This document shows, in pieces, positions 1-5,211 of a stretch of DNA of 5,211 bases. The stretch covers positions 1-5,211 of the forward strand of contig WTHG01000407.1 in NCBI GenBank assembly GCA_011523245.1, written 5' to 3'. This DNA comes from Verrucomicrobiales bacterium. GTDB lineage: Bacteria > Verrucomicrobiota > Verrucomicrobiia > Limisphaerales > UBA1100. Within the stretch, counting starts at the first letter, position 1; every line of letters starts with the position of its first letter. The notes below the pieces were generated by a model. It worked only from the letters and a program-made list of their open reading frames with translations, was not told the DNA's origin and ran no database searches. The translations under genes were made by a program, and so were the position numbers.

Positions 1-593
1 CCCTTAGGTAGACCTGCTTCGTCGAAGGCCTTGGCAATTTCCATGGTCATCGCCGGGGCGAGTGAGGCGGGCTTAAGGATCACGGTGTTGCCGCTCACCA
101 AGGCGGGGGCCAGTTTCCATGCCGGCAGGGCGATCGGGAAATTCCACGGGGTGATCAACGCCACCACGCCGAGCGGCTCGCGCTTGGTGTAGAGCATGTT
201 ATTCGGTAGATCATGAGGCACGACCTGCCCGCCGATGGTGTAGGAGAGCCCGGCCATGAACCGGAAAATATCGACAGTGCGGCCTACTTCCATGCCGGCC
301 TCGATCTTGGTTTTGCCTTCCTCACGGCACAACAACTCGGCGAGTTCACCTTGACGGCTGGCAAGGATGTTGGCTACGGCCGAGAGAATCTTGCCGCGGG
401 CCGGGGGCGTAGTGTCGCGCCAGCCGGGGAAGGCCGCCTGCGCGGCCTCGACGGCGGCCTGAGCATCGGCCGTGCCGCCCTTGGCGTATTCGGCGACAGC
501 CTCGCGGGTGTCGGCCGGGTTGTGGTTGGTGAAGGTGTCGCCGGACGCGGCGGCCACCCATTCGCCGTTAATGAAATTATGATACTGCTTCAT
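1..593 (-). CDS. Aldehyde dehydrogenase (NAD(P)+-dependent), N-terminal part, cut by window edge
   Basis: Oxidises an aldehyde to the acid with NAD(P)+ in the cytoplasm. The reading frame is open from ATG (591-593) to base 1, giving 197 residues of a family that is usually about 480 long. The catalytic cysteine and the C-terminal half lie outside the window. The N-terminus has the typical FINGEW segment (7-12). The family core REPLGVVALITPWNFP spans about 138-153, including the oxyanion-hole asparagine N151. The cofactor-binding lysine K174 is in the LKPAS motif. The run PIALPAWKLAPALVSGNTV (153-171) resembles 2,5-dioxovalerate (alpha-ketoglutaric semialdehyde) and succinate semialdehyde dehydrogenases. 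That subtype is recalled, not computed, and the substrate is open. The start matches the family N-terminus, but no Shine-Dalgarno sequence precedes it. It lies 112 bp downstream of the dehydratase gene on the same strand and could share its transcript. The family call is near certain. Confidence 0.95.
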   Translation of the reverse strand, partial: MKQYHNFINGEWVAAASGDTFTNHNPADTREAVAEYAKGGTADAQAAVEAAQAAFPGWRDTTPPARGKILSAVANILASRQGELAELLCREEGKTKIEAGMEVGRTVDIFRFMAGLSYTIGGQVVPHDLPNNMLYTKREPLGVVALITPWNFPIALPAWKLAPALVSGNTVILKPASLAPAMTMEIAKAFDEAGLPK

Positions 594-648
594 GCGATGA
601 AATTTGGAGCGAGCGGCGAGTGTGCCGCAGGCAGCGGGGAGGGGCAAG

Positions 649-677
649 TTTCACCTTGCTCGAGATTTGGGGTGAAA
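649..677. repeat. Inverted repeat TTTCACC-N15-GGTGAAA in the gap between two genes
   Basis: The 112-bp gap (594-705) between the dehydratase and aldehyde dehydrogenase genes holds no gene. It contains a perfect 7-bp inverted repeat, TTTCACC at 649-655 and GGTGAAA at 671-677. A second, overlapping 5-bp hairpin (GCAAG 644-648, CTTGC 655-659) uses part of the same sequence. Neither is followed by a U-tract on either strand, so neither is an intrinsic terminator. It could be an operator or an mRNA hairpin in front of the aldehyde dehydrogenase gene, but a 7-bp repeat at this spacing can also occur by chance. Confidence 0.2.
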
Positions 678-705
678 TGGGACGAGATGGAACGCGTCTC
701 TTCGG

Positions 706-1047
706 TCAAACCAGCGCGTCGGCCTTGGCGGCGAAGATAAAGTCGGCCTCATTTAGCCCGTCAATTTTGTGGGTCCAGATGGTGATCTTCACTTTGCCCC
801 AAGCGAGGTAGATGTCCGGGTGATGAAAAATCTCCTCGGCCAGTGCGCCGACTTTGTTGGTGAACGTCAGGGCTTCCTCGAAATTCTTGAACGTATATTC
901 CTTCTCCAGATGATGGCCCTCAATCACCTTCCAACCATTGCCCAGTTGCGATTGAAGTGCATTGAGTTCCTCGCCGGCCAAGGGCGGCACACCGCCTTGA
1001 CAGGGTTTACATTCGCGTTCGGACAAACTGCAGGCAGCATCACTCAT
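706..1047 (-). CDS. Pterin-4a-carbinolamine dehydratase (PCD/DCoH family)
   Basis: Dehydrates 4a-hydroxytetrahydrobiopterin to quinonoid dihydropterin, recycling the pterin cofactor of aromatic amino acid hydroxylases. It is a cytoplasmic enzyme of 113 residues, normal for the family. The active-site signature is complete as I recall it: E71-x3-H75-H76-P77, W83 five residues after D78, H93, and D102. The N-terminus carries C13-x2-C16 followed by QGGVPPL, common in bacterial members. The start ATG at 1045-1047 is chosen because the family N-terminus begins there; an in-frame start at 1098 would add 17 residues lying wholly inside the transporter gene. The first 8 bases (ATGAGTGA) overlap the end of the upstream transporter gene, so the two are in one operon and translation may be coupled. 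No phenylalanine hydroxylase is in the window, so a different pterin role, for example with molybdopterin enzymes, remains possible. Confidence 0.95.
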   Translation of the reverse strand: MSDAACSLSERECKPCQGGVPPLAGEELNALQSQLGNGWKVIEGHHLEKEYTFKNFEEALTFTNKVGALAEEIFHHPDIYLAWGKVKITIWTHKIDGLNEADFIFAAKADALV

Positions 1048-2008
1048 GATTGGGCTTGAGCTTAGCCGTATCTGTCTCGATTGCCAGTTTTTCCGCATCC
1101 CGGCGCCACAGGGCCGCCAGGAAACTACCGAGGATACAGTGCATGATTGCTGAAATGGCGCAGGGCGTGGCGGTGGAGGGCGTGAAATGTTTCACGGCCA
1201 GCGCGCTGCCCAACCCGCTGTTTTGCATGCCCACCTCAATGGCCATGGTGCGCCGGATACGTTCCTCAAACCCAAACACCCGCGGGATGCCATAGCCCAG
1301 CGCGAAGGAGCCGGTGTGCATGAGCGTGACGGCCAGCAATAGGATGCCGCCGGTTTCGCGGATTTCCGCCGAACGTTGGCCCAGAATGCTGGCCACAATC
1401 AGGACGATGGCGATTACTGCCACCAAAGGAGCAAATGGTTTAACTTGTTCGACGGCGCGATGCGCGTAGCGGTTGAGCGTCATGCCGATGAGGATCGGCA
1501 GCAGCACAATCTGCACCGTGCTCTTGAAAAGCGCCACTGCGTCCACCGGCACATATTTGCCGGCTAGCCATTGGGTGAGCACTGGCGTGAGCGCAATGGC
1601 GGCGAAGGTACTGCACATGGTCATCAACACAGACAACGCCACGTGCGCGCGGGCAATGTACACCACCACATTCGAGGCTGTGCCGCCAGGGCAACAGGAC
1701 ACGAGGATTAGTCCCACGGCGAATTCACTCGGCAGCTGGAGCCCAGTGGCGATGGCCCAGCCCATGAGCGGCATGATGCAAAACTGGGCGAAGACACCGA
1801 GGGCTACGGGCTTGGGTGTACGAGCCACCTCACGGAAATCCTCCAGTGACAATGTGATGCCCATGCCCAGCATGATCACCGCCAGTCCCCACACGATTAG
1901 CGGTCCCTGAAACCACGTGAACCATGCCGGCTGGAACAACGCCAACACCCCGCACAGGGTGACCCAGAACGGGAATAGATTGGTGAGTTGGTTGAGGATG
2001 CGGTTCAT
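1040..2008 (-). CDS. Bile acid:sodium symporter (BASS/SBF) family transporter
   Basis: Inner-membrane secondary transporter that imports an organic anion with Na+; 322 residues, typical of the ASBT-like fold with about ten hydrophobic segments. The sodium ligands known from the Neisseria meningitidis ASBT structure all appear to be present at a constant offset of two: S112-N113 and S126/T130 (site 1), E258 shared, and Q75, V259, M261, Q262 (site 2). The crossover segment CCPGGTASNVV (105-115) and EVGMQNSGLG (258-267) are family hallmarks. The last 20 residues are charged and probably cytoplasmic. Start ATG 2006-2008 gives the family length; an in-frame ATG at 2074 would add a non-conserved stretch overlapping the divergent gene. 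Bacterial members carry varied substrates (bile acids, pantoate, pyruvate and others), so the cargo is not assigned. Its 3' end overlaps the dehydratase gene. Family call firm, substrate unknown. Confidence 0.95.
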   Translation of the reverse strand: MNRILNQLTNLFPFWVTLCGVLALFQPAWFTWFQGPLIVWGLAVIMLGMGITLSLEDFREVARTPKPVALGVFAQFCIMPLMGWAIATGLQLPSEFAVGLILVSCCPGGTASNVVVYIARAHVALSVLMTMCSTFAAIALTPVLTQWLAGKYVPVDAVALFKSTVQIVLLPILIGMTLNRYAHRAVEQVKPFAPLVAVIAIVLIVASILGQRSAEIRETGGILLLAVTLMHTGSFALGYGIPRVFGFEERIRRTMAIEVGMQNSGLGSALAVKHFTPSTATPCAISAIMHCILGSFLAALWRRDAEKLAIETDTAKLKPNHE

Positions 2009-2053
2009 TGAGCTTGGATCGGGCCGGTTGAAAAGGTAAGGTTTTGAACTGAA

Positions 2054-2491
2054 GTGGCCGAGCGGAAAAGGCATCAAGTTCTTTACGATGACGAATGTGC
2101 GATGTGTACATTCCAAATGCGCGTGCTCACCTGGCTGGATTGGCTGAACGCGGTTCAGCTTATCCCCGCTTCGGATCCGGAATGTCTTCGGCTGGCTCCG
2201 GGGCTGACGCACGAAAAACTGATGGCAGCTATTCACTGCGTGTGTGCAGATGGCTCCGTGTTGCGAGGCGCGCGTGCCCTGCGGTTTGTTGGGATGCGGA
2301 TGCCGTTGATGATTCCATTCGCCCTTTTTTTATGGCTGCCGGGAGTGATTTGGATCGCCGAAAGAATTTACGCATGGATCAGCCAAAACAGATACATTTT
2401 GAGCAAGTTTTTTGGATGTAAAGATGCCTGTGCGATCATGCCGCAACGGGAGCGCGAAGGCGAAATCGCCACGAAACCATCGGAAAAATAA
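2054..2491 (+). CDS. DCC-family (DUF393) thiol-disulfide oxidoreductase-like protein
   Basis: A 145-residue protein of the DCC family, named for the N-terminal D-x-x-C-x-x-C motif seen here as YDDECAMC (11-18, C15 and C18). The motif follows a short beta strand as in thioredoxin-like folds, and family members are predicted thiol-disulfide oxidoreductases of unproven function. A hydrophobic segment spans about 83-105. The following YAWISQNRY (106-114) and the cysteines C122 and C126 match the usual C-terminal part of the family. The start is GTG at 2054; an in-frame TGA at 2045-2047 and the closeness of the motif leave no other choice before residue 17. No Shine-Dalgarno sequence is seen; an AAGG lies about 20 bases upstream, too far to be standard. 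It is divergent from the transporter gene, 45 bp away, and 67 bp upstream of rpmE2 with no terminator between them. No partner for its redox role is visible. Confidence 0.88.
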   Translation: MAERKRHQVLYDDECAMCTFQMRVLTWLDWLNAVQLIPASDPECLRLAPGLTHEKLMAAIHCVCADGSVLRGARALRFVGMRMPLMIPFALFLWLPGVIWIAERIYAWISQNRYILSKFFGCKDACAIMPQREREGEIATKPSEK

Positions 2492-2503
2492 TCCATTTCG
2501 CGC

Positions 2504-2531
2504 TTGCCATGGGCCTTGCTCCTGCTATTTT
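2504..2531 (+). promoter_or_regulatory. Candidate sigma70-type promoter for rpmE2
   Basis: TTGCCA (2504-2509, one mismatch to TTGACA) is separated by 16 bases from TATTTT (2526-2531, two mismatches to TATAAT). A transcript would start near 2538 and give a short leader of about 20 bases before the rpmE2 ATG at 2559. It lies wholly in the gap after the DCC-family gene. The prediction rests on consensus match and position only. Confidence 0.35.
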
Positions 2532-2558
2532 CCTCGGCCCGCTTTACTGGATTTTAAA

Positions 2559-2843
2559 ATGAAGAAGGACATTCATCCCGAGAATTATCGCCCCGTGATT
2601 TTCCGCGACACGAGCACAGGTGATGAGTATCTCACCCGCTCCTGCGCGCCCACCAAAGAAACCGCCGTGTTCGAAGGCCAGGAATACCCGCTGTACTCCA
2701 TGGGCATCAGTAGCTTTTCGCATCCGTTCTACACGGGTCAACAGACCTTCGTGGATACGGCTGGCCGTGTGGACAAATTCCAGCAACGCGCCGCCAAGGC
2801 TAAGGCGATTGCCGAGGCCCGTGCCGCCAAGGCCAAGAAGTAG
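2559..2843 (+). CDS. rpmE2: 50S ribosomal protein L31, type B (zinc-independent form)
   Basis: Structural protein of the large ribosomal subunit that bridges to the small subunit. It has 94 residues with the L31 signatures MKKDIHPENYRPV (1-13), LTRS (25-28), SSFSHPFYTG (51-60) and VDTAGRVDKF (65-74). Zinc-binding L31 (type A) carries paired cysteines; here only C29 remains and the HPFYTG segment is preceded by serines, as in type B. After the conserved core there is a basic, alanine-rich tail of about 20 residues (75-94). The start ATG matches the family exactly. No Shine-Dalgarno sequence is seen, and the bases just upstream are A/T-rich (GATTTTAAA). A strong intrinsic terminator follows 14 bases after the stop codon, then prfA; rpmE next to prfA is found in many bacteria. 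Some databases would call this gene rpmE. Confidence 0.96.
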   Translation: MKKDIHPENYRPVIFRDTSTGDEYLTRSCAPTKETAVFEGQEYPLYSMGISSFSHPFYTGQQTFVDTAGRVDKFQQRAAKAKAIAEARAAKAKK

Positions 2844-2857
2844 CCATTCTCATTGAT

Positions 2858-2900
2858 AACCGCCCGCCCGGCTGGCTCCGCGGCGGGTGGTTTCTTTTTT
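2858..2900 (+). terminator. Intrinsic (rho-independent) terminator after rpmE2
   Basis: The 5' arm AACCGCCCGCC (2858-2868) pairs with GGCGGGTGGTT (2882-2892): 11 consecutive pairs with a single G-U (2862/2888). The loop is 13 bases. The T-tract TTTCTTTTTT occupies 2891-2900. The stem is GC-rich and the tract is long, a textbook terminator. It ends only 6 bases before the prfA start codon, so prfA needs read-through or a promoter inside rpmE2. Confidence 0.88.
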
Positions 2901-2908
2901 CCGCCCGT
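2883..2908 (+). promoter_or_regulatory. Possible alternative hairpin covering the prfA start codon
   Basis: CCGCCC in the terminator's 5' arm (2860-2865) recurs at 2901-2906, directly before the prfA GTG; the match extends to CCGCCCG. The second copy can pair with the same GGGTGG (2885-2890). Adding C2884-G2907 and G2883-U2908 gives an 8-pair stem with a 10-base U-rich loop that includes the first two bases of the start codon. It cannot form together with the terminator stem. That it regulates anything is inference; GC-rich sequence gives such matches fairly easily. Confidence 0.25.
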
Positions 2909-3980
2909 GGATCTCCAGCCGCACATCGAGAAATTTGCCACCCGCATGGGTGAGGTGGAAACTGAGCTGGGTGATCCCAAGGTGTTTGAGAACAACCGGC
3001 GTGCCCAGGAGCTGGGCCGCGAATACGCGCGGCTCAAGAACCTTGTGGGGCTGGGTGAACGACTGCTCAAGGCGAAGGGGGAGTTAGAGGAGAATCGCGC
3101 CTTGGCTGCCGGCGACGATGCCGAGATGGCCGAGATGGCGGCAGAGGAAATTCCATCCTTGGAAGAGGAAATCCCACGTCTTGAAAAAGAGCTGCAGTTC
3201 GGCCTTGTGCCGCCCGATTCCACGGATTCCCGCAACACAATCGTAGAAATTCGCGCCGGCGCCGGCGGCGATGAGGCGGCTCTGTTTGTGGGGGATCTGT
3301 ACCGCATGTACACCCATTTCGCGACAGCCCAAGGCTGGAGCCATGAGCTGATGGAAAGCAATGCTGCGGAAATGGGCGGCTTTCGCGAAGTGATCTTCGC
3401 CCTCAACGGCGAGGAAGTGTACAAGCTCATGAAATTTGAGAGTGGCGTGCACCGCGTACAACGCGTGCCCGCTACCGAGGCCAGCGGACGCATCCATACC
3501 AGTACCGTGACGGTGGCGGTGTTGCCTGAGGCAGAGGAAGTGGATGTGGAGATTGATCCGAATGATTTAGAGGTGGATGTTTACCGTTCCAGCGGGCCCG
3601 GTGGGCAGAGCGTAAACACTACCGATTCAGCCGTGCGTCTCACTCACAAGCCCACCGGTTTGGTGGTGACCTGTCAGGATGAGAAGTCTCAGCACAAGAA
3701 TAAGGCCAAGGCCATGAAGGTACTGCGCTCGCGCCTGCTGGATCTTCGCATTGCCGAGGAACAGGCCAAGTACGCCGCTGAACGGAAAGCGCAGGTTGGC
3801 ACCGGCGAACGCAACGAGCGTATCCGCACCTATAATTTCCCCCAAAACCGCGTGAGCGATCACCGCATCGAGCTCACGCTGCACAGCCTTCCACAGTTTA
3901 TGGAAGGCGAGATTGCCGAGATGTCACAGTCGCTCTGGCAGCATGATCTGGAGGAGAAACTCAACGCCCTGCAACTATGA
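2907..3980 (+). CDS. prfA: Peptide chain release factor 1 (RF1)
   Basis: Recognises UAA and UAG in the ribosomal A site and triggers peptide release. It has 357 residues against 360 in E. coli. Order: an N-terminal helical region (about 1-95), the core domain with the codon-recognition PAT tripeptide at 188-190 (in RVPATEASGR), and the catalytic GGQ at 232-234 in SGPGGQSVNTTDSAV. PAT rather than SPF separates it from RF2. The segment CQDEKSQHKNKAKAM follows and is typical. GTG 2907 is chosen because it aligns the N-terminus with E. coli RF1 almost residue for residue. An earlier in-frame TTG at 2853 would translate the terminator, and ATG 2946 would trim the first helix. No Shine-Dalgarno sequence is visible. 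The gene lies after rpmE2 and its terminator and overlaps the HAD gene by 4 bases. The GGQ methyltransferase gene prmC, a frequent neighbour, is not adjacent. Confidence 0.98.
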   Translation: MDLQPHIEKFATRMGEVETELGDPKVFENNRRAQELGREYARLKNLVGLGERLLKAKGELEENRALAAGDDAEMAEMAAEEIPSLEEEIPRLEKELQFGLVPPDSTDSRNTIVEIRAGAGGDEAALFVGDLYRMYTHFATAQGWSHELMESNAAEMGGFREVIFALNGEEVYKLMKFESGVHRVQRVPATEASGRIHTSTVTVAVLPEAEEVDVEIDPNDLEVDVYRSSGPGGQSVNTTDSAVRLTHKPTGLVVTCQDEKSQHKNKAKAMKVLRSRLLDLRIAEEQAKYAAERKAQVGTGERNERIRTYNFPQNRVSDHRIELTLHSLPQFMEGEIAEMSQSLWQHDLEEKLNALQL

Positions 3981-4576
3981 CCGATTCAAAAATTCGTGGG
4001 CTCATTTTCGATTGCGATGGTACCCTTGTCGACACCATGCCCCTGCATTGGCGGGCGTGGAACAGCGTGTGTGATCGGCACGGCATTGTGTTTCCCGAGG
4101 AACGGTTTTATGCATTGGGTGGCGTGCCATCCGTGAAGATTCTGCACATGCTCAAGAAGGAGCAGGAGCTGGACTTTGATCCGGCCGAAGTGTCGCGCGA
4201 GAAAGAGGAGGCCTACGTCCCACTGATGCCCGAGGCTAAGCTCATAGAACCGATTGCCGCCATTGCGCGCGATGCGCAGGGGCGTTTGCCCATGGCTGTG
4301 GCCACCGGCGGCCGCGCCAAATATATCAAGCCGCTGCTGGAATCGGTCGGCATTCTGGATTGGTTTGGCGCGGTGGTGACGGCGGATGATGTGGAGAACC
4401 ATAAGCCCGCGCCGGATACCTTCCTGAAGGCGGCCGCGTTAATTGGTGTGCCGGCCGAAGAATGCCGCGCGTACGAGGATACGGATCTGGGGATGGAAGC
4501 CATTCGCGCCGCCGGCATGGAGGCCGTGGATGTACGGGAAATTCGCGGGGTGTTGCCAACGCCTGTGGCCCCCTAA
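3977..4576 (+). CDS. HAD-superfamily phosphatase/phosphomutase, YqaB/beta-phosphoglucomutase-like
   Basis: Cytoplasmic HAD hydrolase of 199 residues that acts on a small phosphorylated metabolite, probably a sugar phosphate. Motif I is DCDGT (12-16), with nucleophile D12 and acid/base D14. A helical cap (about 18-85) follows. Motif II is T110 in MAVATGG (106-112), motif III K143 in NHKPAPDTF (141-149), and motif IV E167-D168-x-D170 in YEDTDLG. The overall pattern, including PMAVATG, HKPAPDTFL and RAAGMEAVDVR, resembles E. coli YqaB, a fructose-1-phosphate phosphatase, as I recall that sequence. A beta-phosphoglucomutase or another sugar phosphatase is also possible. ATG 3977-3979 overlaps the prfA stop as ATGA, so the gene is co-transcribed with prfA and probably translated by reinitiation. 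Its stop overlaps that of the convergent gene. All catalytic residues are present. Confidence 0.92.
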   Translation: MTDSKIRGLIFDCDGTLVDTMPLHWRAWNSVCDRHGIVFPEERFYALGGVPSVKILHMLKKEQELDFDPAEVSREKEEAYVPLMPEAKLIEPIAAIARDAQGRLPMAVATGGRAKYIKPLLESVGILDWFGAVVTADDVENHKPAPDTFLKAAALIGVPAEECRAYEDTDLGMEAIRAAGMEAVDVREIRGVLPTPVAP

Positions 4577-5211
4577 AGCACTTCCATCTGCACAGCTTTT
4601 TCGGGCAGTTCTCGTTTCACCCACACGTACCGGAAGAGTACAGTGCGCAACGCCATGGCCACCGGAATGGCCAGTAGACCGCCGATCACCCCGCCCACCA
4701 GCGTGGTGCCCATCAGCACGGAAATGATTACCGCCACCGGATGCATTCCCACTCGATCGCCAATGATCTTCGGCTGAATTACGGTTTTCTCTAGGAACAA
4801 TACCAAGGCACAAACCCCCAGGGACGCCACCGGCGCGTAAACGCCCAGCTCAGTGCCGAATAGGCTCATCTGATCGCCGTGCGTCAGCGACAGCAGCAGC
4901 ACGGGCACTGTGGATACGATCACGCCAAAGTAAGGGATGATCCCGATGATCCCGGCCAGCAGCCCGAGCAAGATTCCGTAGGGCAGGCCAATGATCGAAA
5001 AGCCGATCGCCAGACAGAGCCCCACACAAATCGCCACTAGCACTTGGCCGCGGAAGAACACCACCAGACAGTCGTTGAACGACTCCAGCACGAAGACCGC
5101 CTCTTCCTTGAATTTCGATTCCTTTAACGGCAGGTAATCGCTCCACTTGCGCTGGATGGTTTGCGCCTCGAGCAGGAAATAAAAGACGTAGACCGGCACC
5201 AACGCCATGCC
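4573..5211 (-). CDS. AI-2E family transporter (PerM/UPF0118), C-terminal part, cut by window edge
   Basis: Polytopic inner-membrane protein of the family that includes E. coli TqsA (autoinducer-2 export) and PerM, and some Na+/H+ antiporters; most members have no proven substrate. The frame is open to the window end (212 residues visible of about 350). The first codons seen (GMALVPVYVFYFLLE) are already mid-protein, so the ATG at 5208 is unlikely to be the true start. Numbering from that ATG, a hydrophilic stretch (about 15-45) precedes a membrane region with GLPYGILLGLLAG (74-86) and IIPYFGVIVSTVP (90-102). The conserved C-terminal block follows: QPKIIGDRVGMHPVAV (145-160) and GVIGGLLAIPVA (173-184). 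A charged tail of about 18 residues ends the protein. The gene converges on the HAD gene and their stops overlap by 4 bases. The substrate is unknown and nothing here indicates quorum sensing. Confidence 0.93.
   Translation of the reverse strand, partial: GMALVPVYVFYFLLEAQTIQRKWSDYLPLKESKFKEEAVFVLESFNDCLVVFFRGQVLVAICVGLCLAIGFSIIGLPYGILLGLLAGIIGIIPYFGVIVSTVPVLLLSLTHGDQMSLFGTELGVYAPVASLGVCALVLFLEKTVIQPKIIGDRVGMHPVAVIISVLMGTTLVGGVIGGLLAIPVAMALRTVLFRYVWVKRELPEKAVQMEVL

Noticed and set aside
644..659. GCAAG/CTTGC hairpin as a terminator for the dehydratase gene
   Set aside because: Five base pairs and no U-tract on either side, so it does not meet the criteria for an intrinsic terminator.
213..740. 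Open frame of 175 codons on the plus strand
   Set aside because: It lies opposite the aldehyde dehydrogenase, whose conserved motifs are unambiguous; the product is glycine-rich and unlike any family.
1048..1098. Earlier in-frame start for the pterin dehydratase
   Set aside because: The 17 added residues are not family-like and lie inside the transporter gene; the conserved N-terminus starts at 1047.
2009..2236. N-terminal extension of the BASS transporter
   Set aside because: The extra 76 residues are polar, not conserved in the family, and overlap the DCC gene on the other strand. ATG 2008 gives the normal length.
2511..2540. GGGCC/GGCCC inverted repeat before rpmE2, considered as an L31 autoregulatory leader
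   Set aside because: Only 5 bp with a 20-base loop that overlaps the better promoter candidate; it resembles no known L31 leader that I can recognise.
2853..2906. Upstream TTG extension of prfA
   Set aside because: It would translate the terminator stem and T-tract into a GGFFFPP-type stretch absent from RF1; GTG 2907 fits the family N-terminus.
2738..3493. Long open frame (251 codons) on the minus strand opposite rpmE2 and prfA
   Set aside because: The translation is serine/arginine-rich low complexity with no recognisable family, and it lies opposite two certain genes whose codon bias explains the open frame.
1..5211. tRNA or rRNA genes, CRISPR repeats, insertion sequence ends, toxin-antitoxin or defence genes
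   Set aside because: Nothing matching was seen on either strand; nearly all of the sequence is accounted for by eight ordinary genes.

Overview
This 5.2 kb window is gene-dense bacterial chromosome, moderately GC-rich by eye, with eight protein-coding genes. Two of them run off the window edges. I see no RNA gene, insertion sequence, CRISPR array or sign of recent transfer. None of the seven visible start codons has a well-placed Shine-Dalgarno sequence, and two genes start with GTG. With a type B (cysteine-poor) ribosomal protein L31 next to prfA, this loosely fits a Verrucomicrobiota/PVC-like or Bacteroidota-like lineage. That placement is inference only, because no marker in the window is diagnostic.

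Layout. Positions 1-2008 hold a minus-strand block read from right to left. It begins with a sodium-coupled BASS/SBF transporter (2008 to 1040). The pterin-4a-carbinolamine dehydratase (1047 to 706) follows, its start codon inside the end of the transporter gene. After a 112-bp gap comes the N-terminal part of an NAD(P)-dependent aldehyde dehydrogenase (593 to beyond position 1). Divergent from this block, 45 bp away, is a DCC-family (DUF393) thiol-disulfide oxidoreductase-like gene (2054-2491). Next is the translation cluster: rpmE2 (2559-2843), a strong intrinsic terminator (2858-2900) and prfA, peptide chain release factor 1 (GTG at 2907 to 3980). A YqaB/beta-phosphoglucomutase-like HAD phosphatase (3977-4576) overlaps prfA by the four bases ATGA. 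The last gene is the C-terminal two-thirds of an AI-2E (PerM/UPF0118) family membrane protein on the minus strand (5211 to 4573), whose stop codon overlaps that of the HAD gene tail to tail.

How the genes may work together. rpmE2-prfA is a widespread translation pairing. Here the usual prfA partner prmC is not next to it, and a HAD phosphatase takes that place. The transporter and dehydratase are almost certainly co-transcribed and probably translationally coupled; the aldehyde dehydrogenase may be in the same transcript.

I found no convincing undescribed system. The most interesting local structure is the rpmE2-prfA junction. The terminator sits 6 bases before the prfA start codon, and the CCGCCC of its 5' arm is repeated directly before that start. 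Two mutually exclusive hairpins are therefore possible, and the second would cover the start codon.
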